Positions 1-6,465 of a stretch of 6,513 nucleotides of DNA are shown piece by piece. Within the stretch, counting starts at the first letter, position 1. Each line of letters starts with the position of its first letter. Source of the stretch: Paramuribaculum sp. Its GTDB lineage: Bacteria > Bacteroidota > Bacteroidia > Bacteroidales > Muribaculaceae. The DNA is taken from NCBI GenBank assembly GCA_029058455.1, contig JAIDXU010000213.1, forward strand, positions 1 through 6,513, given 5' to 3'. The notes under the pieces are model-generated. The model worked only from the letters and a program-made list of their open reading frames with translations, did not search any database and had not been told where the DNA came from. The translations under genes were made by a program, and so were the position numbers.

Positions 1-39
1 CAATTATCTTAAATGGGTTTTCGCAGATTTACAAGGTGC

Positions 40-639
40 TTACTTTGTTGGGCCGATGTGTGCTGACAAAAGTTTGCTCAGCAGATTATAGCCGGAATTG
101 TTTAGATGTAATCCGTCTTTGAAATATTTATGAATTAATTTGCCATCATCCAGAAAGTCATTATAAACATCGACATATTTGATGGTTGGGGTTGTTTTTA
201 TTTCGTTCTGCACCATAATATTAAATTGTCGTATATCTTCATTGAAGTTCTTGACGTCGGAATCTTTGTCTCTCGGAAGAACAGATATTAAATACATTCT
301 GCCGGCATTGAGGTTGACAATGGCTTCAACATAACGTTTCACATACTCCGATCGGGTATCATCAGCCAACTGAAATTTGTCGTTAGTGCCTATGAGAACA
401 ACGACTGTACGGTCGGTGAATTTTCCGGCCATACTTTCGATATACTCTATTCTCGCTCCTGGCACGCCATAGTTGGATGTGATATATGAGGGGAAGTATT
501 TTCCCACTTTCCAACCGTCAATGAGAGAATCTCCGATGAAATCAAGCTCCCCGGTCTTGGCCTCATCATCACACGCTAAACCTGAAATTGACAGAACTAT
601 TGCGATAATGATTTTTAAAATATTGACTCTGGAAATCAT
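40..639 (-). CDS. SGNH/GDSL-family hydrolase, predicted surface lipoprotein
   Basis: A 199-residue predicted esterase or acyl-hydrolase of the SGNH fold. All four family blocks are visible: FIGDSL with nucleophile Ser38; NYGVPG (56-61), supplying the oxyanion-hole Gly; IGTND with Asn86; and DGLH with Asp175 and His178. The active site therefore looks complete. The N-terminus is a lipoprotein signal: a hydrophobic run at 7-21, then GLAC with Cys23 as the lipidated residue. Asp24-Asp25-Glu26 follow at once, resembling the acidic lipoprotein export signal that sends Bacteroidetes lipoproteins to the cell surface. Length is normal for a single-domain member. The gene is transcribed away from the glycosyltransferase gene, from an overlapping divergent promoter. 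Sampled lines of the gene are about 40% GC, against about 55% or more next door, so recent acquisition is possible. The substrate is unknown: removal of acetyl groups from glycans is common in this family, but nothing here proves it. The family call is firm. Confidence 0.93.
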   Translation of the reverse strand: MISRVNILKIIIAIVLSISGLACDDEAKTGELDFIGDSLIDGWKVGKYFPSYITSNYGVPGARIEYIESMAGKFTDRTVVVLIGTNDKFQLADDTRSEYVKRYVEAIVNLNAGRMYLISVLPRDKDSDVKNFNEDIRQFNIMVQNEIKTTPTIKYVDVYNDFLDDGKLIHKYFKDGLHLNNSGYNLLSKLLSAHIGPTK

Positions 640-689
640 AAGAGTTATTTAATTGGTTGAGAAATAGTGATGTGAGATTTGTTTGAATG

Positions 690-697
690 CAAAGTTA
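690..697 (-). promoter_or_regulatory. Probable -7 element of the SGNH hydrolase promoter
   Basis: Read on the minus strand this is TAACTTTG followed by CA, a perfect match to the Bacteroidetes TAnnTTTG element. Transcription would start near 683, leaving a 5' leader of about 45 bases before the ATG at 639. No good TTTG lies about 20 bases upstream, so the promoter may be weak or need an activator. No Shine-Dalgarno sequence precedes the ATG; the stretch is AT-rich, as is usual in this phylum. Confidence 0.6.
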
Positions 698-704
698 ACT
701 ACTT

Positions 705-736
705 TTTGGAATGTAGGGCGTGAGTTGTTACCTTTG
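705..736 (+). promoter_or_regulatory. Predicted sigma-ABfr-type promoter of the glycosyltransferase gene
   Basis: TTTG at 705-708 and TACCTTTG at 729-736 are separated by 20 bases, the expected Bacteroidetes primary-sigma arrangement. Transcription would start near 743, giving a leader of about 35 bases before the ATG at 778. The -33 box lies only 7 bases from the -7 box of the opposite promoter, so the two polymerase footprints overlap. Confidence 0.7.
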
Positions 737-777
737 CACGAATTTTTCAGAGATTTCTCTGATGTATTGTTAAAGGT

Positions 778-1983
778 ATGGAAAATTTTTATGAGATGTG
801 GAGCTTCGACTTCACTCCATTTACATATTTGGCCGGCGGGGTGGCGCTGATTGCCCAGATTGTTTTGCTTGCCGTGCAATTGCAATATATTCGCAAGGTT
901 GCCAATGTCGCCATTCGTCAGCGCTGGCTCATAGAGCATGATGCAAATGATTGCGAGCCGGTGAGCGTGATTGTCTATGCCCACAGCGACGCGTGGAATC
1001 TGCCCGTTCTGATTCCTGCTATCTTTTCTCAGGACTATAAAGGTGATATAGAGGTTGTGGTTGTCAACGACGTGGCCTATGATAACACCGAGGATGTGGT
1101 TAAGGAACTGATGATGACCTATCCCGCGTTGAGATATACTTTTGCTCCGGCAGCCTCGCGCAATCTTTCGCGCAAGAAACTCGCAATCACTCTCGGAATC
1201 AAGGCGGCTTCGCACGATGTGTTGCTCTTTACCGGCGGAAATTGCCGTGTTCCCTCCGACTCGTGGCTGTCGCGCATGATGAGGCATGTGGCCTCGGGCA
1301 AGGATGTAGTGATAGGATATGCCACATTGCGCGATCACGACGGAGATCCGGGCACAGGGCTTTCCTCACGACTGATGAGTTTCGATATGATTGGCGACTC
1401 GGTTAAATATCTTACTGCCGCACTGTCGGGGCGCCCCTATCGAGGCAACGGTAATAATTTGATATATCGCCGGAGAATGTTTTTTGAAAACAAGGGCTTT
1501 GCACGCTCGCTCAATCTCACTTATGGTGACGACGATATAATGATCAGCGAGATAGCCACTGCCGACAATACAGCTGTTGAGCTGTCGGCTGACGCCATTC
1601 TCGAGGCTCGTGAAGATCGACCCGGAGTGATGTATGAGCTTGACAGAATACACCATAATTTCACTTCAGGTTTTCTCAGCCGCACACCCCGCGTGGTGGC
1701 GGGCATGATGAGCCTCTGCTGGTGGCTGTGGGTTGCAGGAATAGCCGTGATGTGCTGGCTCGGCGCGCCGTCGCTGGTGCCTGTGGCAGCGTCGGTAGTG
1801 ATGGCCTGTGGCCTGTGGATTCCTTTTATGATCAGTTGGCGGCGCACATGTGTGGAGCTCAAAGCCCCTCATGCGGCGTGTGTCACGGTGCCGTTTATGA
1901 TGTTATGGCATCCGATCTATAATCTGCGGCTCAAAATCAAAGGTTTCCGTGCGCGCCGTGACAATTACACATGGAGCAAATAG
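778..1983 (+). CDS. Membrane-anchored family 2 glycosyltransferase (GT-A fold) with altered DxD site
   Basis: A 401-residue protein: one N-terminal membrane helix (about 17-36), a cytoplasmic GT2 domain (about 61-290), then two hydrophobic segments (about 308-330 and 332-354) and a basic tail. Conserved GT2 features are the VSVIVYAH strand (62-69), VVVNDVAYDN (94-103) with nucleotide-binding Asp98, RNLSRKKLAI (128-137), RRRMFFENKGF (231-241) and GDDD (250-253), which should hold the catalytic base. Two hallmark motifs are changed. The DxD that binds the metal-sugar nucleotide, normally in a TDADC-like context, reads Thr152-Gly-Gly-Asn-Cys156. The QxxRW motif of processive synthases reads Glu287-Leu-Asp-Arg-Ile291. 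The topology recalls polysaccharide synthases, but the missing QxxRW argues against processive synthesis. Donor and product are unknown. It converges on the U32 gene with a 5-base gap. The ATG at 778 fits the predicted transcription start near 743. The family call is firm; activity is less sure. Confidence 0.92.
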   Translation: MENFYEMWSFDFTPFTYLAGGVALIAQIVLLAVQLQYIRKVANVAIRQRWLIEHDANDCEPVSVIVYAHSDAWNLPVLIPAIFSQDYKGDIEVVVVNDVAYDNTEDVVKELMMTYPALRYTFAPAASRNLSRKKLAITLGIKAASHDVLLFTGGNCRVPSDSWLSRMMRHVASGKDVVIGYATLRDHDGDPGTGLSSRLMSFDMIGDSVKYLTAALSGRPYRGNGNNLIYRRRMFFENKGFARSLNLTYGDDDIMISEIATADNTAVELSADAILEAREDRPGVMYELDRIHHNFTSGFLSRTPRVVAGMMSLCWWLWVAGIAVMCWLGAPSLVPVAASVVMACGLWIPFMISWRRTCVELKAPHAACVTVPFMMLWHPIYNLRLKIKGFRARRDNYTWSK

Positions 1984-1988
1984 GCTCT

Positions 1989-3239
1989 TCAGTCACGCCC
2001 GGTTGAATCCCACACAAACAGTTTGTCAGACGGCCTTACTTTGCGGGGCACTTTTATAGATATGCTGTCGCCCTTGGTTGCCATGGCTGCGGGGAGTTCT
2101 CCTACTCTCAATTCTCCCACACGCATTATTATAGCTCCTGTGGTCGGGCCGGTGATGATGATCTCGTCACCCTGATGCAGAGTGCCTGTCTCCATTTTAA
2201 ACTCGGCGACTCCAAGGCGTGAAAAATATTTAACACCTTTGGCTGCATATCGTTTCACACGGGTGGCCGACGATCCGTATTTCTCCGACCATTCTCCGAG
2301 ACGCTGGCCGAGATAATAACCGTTCCAGAAGCCGCGGTTGAACACTTTTTTAAGATCTTCCTCAAGCTGCTTTCCCTCCTGTTGAGTGAATCGCCCTTCA
2401 CACACCATATTGAGAGCTTCGTTATAGGCCTTGACAACGGTTGCCACATACTCAGGGCCTCGGGCGCGTCCTTCGATCTTAAATACTCTTACCCCGGCCT
2501 CAATCATTTTATCAACAAAGCCTATCGTGCAGAGGTCTTTGGGCGACATGATATATTTGTTTTCGATGGCGAGTTTGTCGCCGGTCTCCAGATCGGTCAC
2601 CTCATACCCGCGACGGCATATCTGACCGCATGTGCCGCGGTTGGCCGAGCGGTTCATTTCATGGAGCGAAAGATAACATTTTCCGCTCACGGCCATGCAG
2701 AGAGCTCCGTGACAGAACATCTCGATTCTGACTTTCTCACCCTTGGGTCCGGTGATGTTGAGGGTGTCGATGTCGCGGGCTATTTCTCCTACCTGATCCA
2801 TCGACAGTTCGCGCGCAAGCACAACCACGTCGGCAAAAGTTGAATAAAACTTCACAGCGTCGGTGTTTGACAGGTTGAGCTGAGTGGAGATATGCACTTC
2901 AACTCCGATTGAACGGGCATAGCTGATCACCGCCATGTCAGAGGCTATTATGGCGCTTATTCCGGCGTCGCGGGCTGCATCGACAATACGATGCATGAGC
3001 TCCATTTCAGGATTATATATTATGGTGTTGACTGTGAGATAGCTTTTGATGCCGGCCTCATTACATATACCGGCAATGTTGCGGAGGTCATCTATCGTGA
3101 AGTTGGCGGCTGAACCGGCACGCATGTTCAAACCCTCCACACCGAAATAAACGGCGTCGGCGCCTGACATTATGGCGGCTTGGAGAGACTCATAGCTACC
3201 AACGGGAGCCATTAATTCAAGTTGCTTGCGATTAATCAT
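1989..3239 (-). CDS. U32-family protein, YegQ/TrhP-like (probable RNA hydroxylation factor)
   Basis: A 416-residue protein historically annotated as a U32 peptidase or collagenase. Characterised relatives include TrhP (YegQ), needed for 5-hydroxyuridine at tRNA position 34, RlhA (23S rRNA hydroxylation) and UbiU/UbiV. The N-terminal barrel begins KQLELMAPVGS. The full U32 signature spans 173-191 (E-x-F-x2-G-A-L-C-x4-G-x-C-x-L-S). Cys181, Cys188, Cys204 (or Cys208) and Cys237 are spaced much like the four cysteines that hold a 4Fe-4S cluster in UbiU. SPKDLC (232-237) and FKIEGRARGPEYV (253-265) are typical of the family. A C-terminal domain follows at about 340-416. Length fits the short YegQ-like form, not the roughly 650-residue RlhA form. 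An ATG 36 bases upstream (3275) is in frame, but it falls at or before the predicted transcription start near 3271 and adds a non-conserved peptide, so the ATG at 3239 is preferred. The exact RNA target is inferred. Confidence 0.93.
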   Translation of the reverse strand: MINRKQLELMAPVGSYESLQAAIMSGADAVYFGVEGLNMRAGSAANFTIDDLRNIAGICNEAGIKSYLTVNTIIYNPEMELMHRIVDAARDAGISAIIASDMAVISYARSIGVEVHISTQLNLSNTDAVKFYSTFADVVVLARELSMDQVGEIARDIDTLNITGPKGEKVRIEMFCHGALCMAVSGKCYLSLHEMNRSANRGTCGQICRRGYEVTDLETGDKLAIENKYIMSPKDLCTIGFVDKMIEAGVRVFKIEGRARGPEYVATVVKAYNEALNMVCEGRFTQQEGKQLEEDLKKVFNRGFWNGYYLGQRLGEWSEKYGSSATRVKRYAAKGVKYFSRLGVAEFKMETGTLHQGDEIIITGPTTGAIIMRVGELRVGELPAAMATKGDSISIKVPRKVRPSDKLFVWDSTGRD

Positions 3240-3277
3240 TTTATGATTGGAAGTTGAGATGATCGATAAAAGCATTG

Positions 3278-3309
3278 CAAAATTAATGGTTTTTCTTCAT
3301 CTCCACAAA
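3278..3309 (-). promoter_or_regulatory. Strong predicted promoter of the U32 gene
   Basis: On the minus strand TTTG (3306-3309) is followed after exactly 20 bases by TAATTTTG (3278-3285), a near-perfect Bacteroidetes promoter. Transcription should start close to 3271, which leaves a leader of about 32 bases before the ATG at 3239. This position is what rules against the longer reading of the U32 gene that starts at 3275. Confidence 0.75.
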
Positions 3310-3338
3310 CCTGCTCACTGTTCAGAGCATTGTGACGA

Positions 3339-3346
3339 TATGTTTG
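3339..3346 (+). promoter_or_regulatory. Candidate -7 element for the outer-membrane barrel gene
   Basis: TATGTTTG matches TAnnTTTG exactly. The -33 region is poor: only ACTG at 3317-3320, with an 18-base spacer. If used, transcription would begin near 3352 and give a leader of about 117 bases, long compared with the other genes here. No better match lies between this site and the ATG at 3469. Confidence 0.5.
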
Positions 3347-3360
3347 GAAGGTATCTGTGC

Positions 3361-3399
3361 CCGATTTTTTTTCAATCCCGATTAAACCATTTAAATCGG
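3361..3399 (+). promoter_or_regulatory. Leader hairpin with two competing 5' arms before the barrel gene
   Basis: Positions 3378-3386 pair with 3390-3399 to give nine base pairs, with one bulged A (3393) and a CCA loop. A second copy of the upstream arm, CCGATTT at 3361-3367, can instead pair with AAATCGG at 3393-3399. The two pairings exclude each other, and an eight-T run (3365-3372) lies between the arms. The inverted repeat is plain in the sequence; a control function such as attenuation or mRNA stability is inference. It lies about 70 bases before the start codon and does not cover the AT-rich ribosome-binding region. Confidence 0.45.
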
Positions 3400-3468
3400 A
3401 GAGAGTCTCAACAAATAGTTACTCTTAAAAAGAAACAGAACTCAATCATTCAACATTTAGCTTAAATA

Positions 3469-6327
3469 ATGGTCTCCAACCCTTTCAGACGGCTACGCTC
3501 GGCAACTATGTTGTGTGCGATCATTCCGGCTCTTGCCGCCGTGGCCTACAACATCACCGGTGTGGTGGTTTCACCCGAAGGTGAGCTTATGCCGATGGCA
3601 ACAGTGAGATTGCTTTCCGCCAAGGACAGCACCTATCTTCAAGGCACAACTACCGATGTGCAGGGCAATTTCTCACTTAAGAATGTGAAAAACGGTAAAT
3701 ATCTGCTCGAGAGCAGTTATGTGGGATATTCACCGGTGTTTAAAAACATTAGTGTTGATTCCAAGAATGTTTCGGCCGATACTTTGTGCCTCAAGTCCTC
3801 GTCAATTGCGCTTAAGGAGGTGAGTGTAAGAGGTGTCGTTACTCCGATCAAGGTGATGGAGGATACGGTGGAATATTCTCCCGACGCGTTTAAGACCGCT
3901 CCAAATGCTGTGGTTGAAGACCTGCTCAAACGACTCCCGGGCGTGGAGGTCGGCACCGATGGCTCTATTACCGCCAACGGTAAATCAGTCTCAAAAATTC
4001 TTGTTGACGGAAAAGAATTTTTCTCCGACGACCCCAAAGTGGCTTCCAAGAACCTTCCTGTTGATATGGTCGATAAATTGCAGGTGGTTGACCGTAAGAG
4101 CGATCTTGCTCGTATGACCGGCGTTGACGATGGTGAAGATGAAACCGTGATCAACCTCACTGTTAAGAAAGATCGTAAAAACGGTTGGTTTGGTAATGTT
4201 GAGGGCGGCTATGGCACCGATGATCGCTATAAAGGAAATTTCAATGTCAATAAATTCTGGAACGGAAATCAGGTAACTCTTCTCGGTAATTTTAATAATG
4301 TCAATGAAGAAGGATTTACCGACAGCAACGGAACCCGTTTCCGCCGATTTGGAGGAAGTAACGGCATTAACACAACCCAGGCTCTCGGCTTGAATTTCAA
4401 TGTGGGCAATGATGAGATTTTCCGCGTCGGAGGTGAAATGCTCTACACTCATTCCGATCGTCACAGCGTTGTGTCGCGCGAACGCACATATCTTCTCAGT
4501 GACTCAGCCTCATATCTTTCCCAGCACACCGATACCCGCGACAAGGGTCACAATATCCGTACCTCTTTCCGCGTGCAATGGAAGCCCGACTCGTTTAATA
4601 CTTTGGAGTTCAGGCCCAATCTATCGCTTAATTACAACAAATCCCAAAGCAGCGATTCTTCTCTTACCCGCGACGGCCATCTGGCTAATGTGAACCGTTA
4701 TCTGTCAACCGATAATTCCGACGGACATTCGTATGACTTTGGCGCTCATCTTATTTATAATCACTCGTTTAAAAATCGTCGCGGTCGCAGTTTCTCAGTC
4801 ATGGCGAGATACCAGCACTCTAATGTAAGAGAAGATGAGACATCCTACTCTCATACATTCTTCTGGCGTCGTCTGCCATACCTTCTCAACGACTCCATCG
4901 ATATTGACGATGAGATTATCAGCAATCACACATGGAGCGACATGGCCATGGGTCGTGTGTCTTGGACCGAACCTTTAGGCAATGCTTCAAACGGTCGATT
5001 CCTTACCTTGGCCTATCGCGCTCAATATCGTTGGAATAATGCTGACCGACTGGTGTATTATCACCCTGTTACATGGCCTGACGGATTTTCTCACGAGCCG
5101 GTTATCGATTATGAAAACAAGATACTCGACGATACTCTATCCAATCGATTCCGCAATGACTATTTCAATCAGGATATTCGCTTGGGATTCAAGCAGGTAA
5201 CCAAGATGTTTACTCTTGATGCCGGTCTGTCGCTCGTGCCTCAGATGTCACGCTCGGAAGATCTTGTGATTGCCGACCGCACTATTCCTACCCGTTGGGT
5301 GTTGAACTTCGCCCCCTTTGTGCGCTACCGTCACAAATTCTCCAAGCAGAGATCTTTGAATGTTAATTATAACGGTCGTTCATCCCAACCGTCGCTTACA
5401 CAGTTACAGCCTGTGGCCGACACCTCCGACCCGTTGAGAATCGTGATAGGTAATCCGGATCTCGATCCTTCGTTCAGCCATAATATCATGGCAAGTTTTC
5501 AGGATTTTAATCTTGACGCCCAGAGATCGATCAGGGTAATGGGTTTTGCTTCTCTAACCCAAAACAGCATCGTAAGCCGCACAACATTCAATGCCTCTAC
5601 CGGCGGTCAGATTACAACCTATGAAAATGTCAACGGTGTTTGGTCGGGACGACTTATGTCGATCTATTCTCAGCCTCTGAGAAATAAACTTTGGTCGATT
5701 TCAAACGACCTCGGTTTGAGCTATGACCATCGTGTGGGCTTTAACAACGGTATGAGAAACCGCAGCGGTAACTTCGGTTTAAATGAGTCGTTTGGCCTCA
5801 CCTATCGTCCCGATAATTTTGAGTTTGAACTGCGCCCCCGCTACTCGCTCCAAACAACCCGAAACTCTATCCAAACTGTGGCAGGCAAGACAATCCATAA
5901 CTATGGCGGTCGCTTCTCGGCTTACTATTCAATGCCATTCGGTCTAATATTAAGCTCTGACATCAACTATATAGCCACTTCAGGCTACAGTCAGGGTTAT
6001 AATCGCAACGAATGGATGTGGAATGCTTCGATTTCCTATCAGGCTTTGGCCGATAAGAGCCTTACCTTCTCACTCAAAGCCTATGACTTGCTGGGGCAGC
6101 AATCTAATATCTCACACACCGTGTCAGGAAACTATGAGGAAGACACACGATATAATTCGCTTACCCGCTATGTAATGGCAACCGTAAGCTATCGATTTAA
6201 CTCCTTTGGCAAGTCCACTCCCAAAGTTCCGGGAGAGGGTGAGTTTAATGGTCCCGGCGGGCGACATGGCGGTTACGGTGGCCCCGGCGGTCCCGGCGGT
6301 CCCGGAGGACCAGGCCGACGTTTCTAA
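3469..6327 (+). CDS. TonB-receptor-like outer-membrane beta-barrel protein with regulatory domain and Gly-Pro-Gly tail
   Basis: A 952-residue outer-membrane protein. Residues 1-26 are a signal peptide (basic RRLR, a hydrophobic stretch, likely cut after AVA26). A carboxypeptidase-regulatory-like beta-sandwich follows at about 28-118 (ITGVVVSPEGE, TTDVQGNFSL, YLLESSYVGY). Residues about 128-235 form a plug-like domain with DLLKRLPGVEV, NGKSVSKILVDGKEFF and NLPVDMVDKLQVVD. The rest is a barrel of alternating aromatic and polar strands, the outer-membrane beta-barrel family 3 type, large enough for about 22 strands. The last strand ends in SYRF (907-910), and a 42-residue tail follows, Gly-rich and repetitive from 928. 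No TonB box was recognised. No SusD partner is encoded in the window, so this is not a visible SusCD pair. The first ATG is chosen because it gives a complete signal peptide. It probably imports or binds an envelope substrate, which cannot be named. The structural class is firm. Confidence 0.93.
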   Translation: MVSNPFRRLRSATMLCAIIPALAAVAYNITGVVVSPEGELMPMATVRLLSAKDSTYLQGTTTDVQGNFSLKNVKNGKYLLESSYVGYSPVFKNISVDSKNVSADTLCLKSSSIALKEVSVRGVVTPIKVMEDTVEYSPDAFKTAPNAVVEDLLKRLPGVEVGTDGSITANGKSVSKILVDGKEFFSDDPKVASKNLPVDMVDKLQVVDRKSDLARMTGVDDGEDETVINLTVKKDRKNGWFGNVEGGYGTDDRYKGNFNVNKFWNGNQVTLLGNFNNVNEEGFTDSNGTRFRRFGGSNGINTTQALGLNFNVGNDEIFRVGGEMLYTHSDRHSVVSRERTYLLSDSASYLSQHTDTRDKGHNIRTSFRVQWKPDSFNTLEFRPNLSLNYNKSQSSDSSLTRDGHLANVNRYLSTDNSDGHSYDFGAHLIYNHSFKNRRGRSFSVMARYQHSNVREDETSYSHTFFWRRLPYLLNDSIDIDDEIISNHTWSDMAMGRVSWTEPLGNASNGRFLTLAYRAQYRWNNADRLVYYHPVTWPDGFSHEPVIDYENKILDDTLSNRFRNDYFNQDIRLGFKQVTKMFTLDAGLSLVPQMSRSEDLVIADRTIPTRWVLNFAPFVRYRHKFSKQRSLNVNYNGRSSQPSLTQLQPVADTSDPLRIVIGNPDLDPSFSHNIMASFQDFNLDAQRSIRVMGFASLTQNSIVSRTTFNASTGGQITTYENVNGVWSGRLMSIYSQPLRNKLWSISNDLGLSYDHRVGFNNGMRNRSGNFGLNESFGLTYRPDNFEFELRPRYSLQTTRNSIQTVAGKTIHNYGGRFSAYYSMPFGLILSSDINYIATSGYSQGYNRNEWMWNASISYQALADKSLTFSLKAYDLLGQQSNISHTVSGNYEEDTRYNSLTRYVMATVSYRFNSFGKSTPKVPGEGEFNGPGGRHGGYGGPGGPGGPGGPGRRF
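6280..6315 (+). repeat. Four tandem 9-base repeats encoding Gly-Pro-Gly
   Basis: Four in-frame units (GGCCCCGGC, GGTCCCGGC, GGTCCCGGA, GGACCAGGC) encode residues 938-949 of the barrel protein as Gly-Pro-Gly four times. The two inner units are almost identical and the outer ones have drifted at third codon positions. Units of nine bases keep the frame if copy number changes, so the tail could vary in length among strains. Confidence 0.85.
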
Positions 6328-6450
6328 AAATAAGCCAAATTCGGTCTCAATTCGTAACCGCTGTCGAAGTGATTTCGCCGGAGAGTCATAATAATGGTTT
6401 GAGGATATGCCCAGAGACTCTAAAGTTACGCTTTGAGACCGAATTATTTT
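6327..6450. other. Large nested inverted repeat; possible structured 3' RNA or small palindromic element
   Basis: A 13-base perfect inverted repeat (6338-6350 with 6433-6445, containing GGTCTC and GAGACC) continues after a 2x2 internal loop into six more pairs (6353-6358 CGTAAC with 6425-6430 GTTACG). Inside lie two smaller stems: CGAA/TTCG (6365-6377) and AGAGTC/GACTCT (6382-6387 with 6416-6421). As RNA this would be a three-way junction on a helix of about 19 pairs. AAAAT (6327-6331) can also pair with ATTTT (6446-6450) outside a six-base bulge. It starts at the stop codon of the barrel gene. No open reading frame of note lies inside and no target-site duplication is visible at its edges. 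It may be a structured 3' untranslated region, a small RNA or a palindromic repeat. I do not recognise it as a known family. Confidence 0.55.
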
Positions 6451-6465
6451 AACAACCTAATCATA

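Noticed and set aside
1..39. Possible terminator downstream of the SGNH hydrolase gene
   Set aside because: Only a four-pair AAAT/ATTT match could be found and the window ends too soon to judge.
649..1338. A 229-codon open frame on the minus strand opposite the glycosyltransferase gene
   Set aside because: It is antisense to clear GT2 motifs, its product has no recognisable domain or transport signal, and it overlaps both divergent promoters.
3991..4464. A 157-codon minus-strand open frame inside the barrel gene, and a 147-codon one at 3717-4160
   Set aside because: Both lie opposite the well-supported plug region and have no family-like sequence; they are frame shadows.
3469..6327. Reading the barrel protein as a SusC-type glycan importer in a polysaccharide-utilisation locus
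   Set aside because: No SusD-like gene, glycoside hydrolase or regulator lies in the window, and the barrel resembles the family-3 outer-membrane type more than SusC.
3402..6421. AGAGTCTC in the barrel leader (3402-3409) is the exact complement of GAGACTCT in the 3' element (6414-6421), suggesting 5'-3' pairing
   Set aside because: Eight bases between two stretches of about 100 bases is quite likely by chance, and the 3' copy is already used in a local stem.
6407..6436. A nine-codon open frame inside the 3' structured element
   Set aside because: Too short, no ribosome-binding context, and it lies within paired arms.
6338..6445. Reading the nested inverted repeat as an insertion-sequence remnant or MITE
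   Set aside because: No target-site duplication is visible at either edge and there is no transposase fragment. It stays only as an untested alternative.
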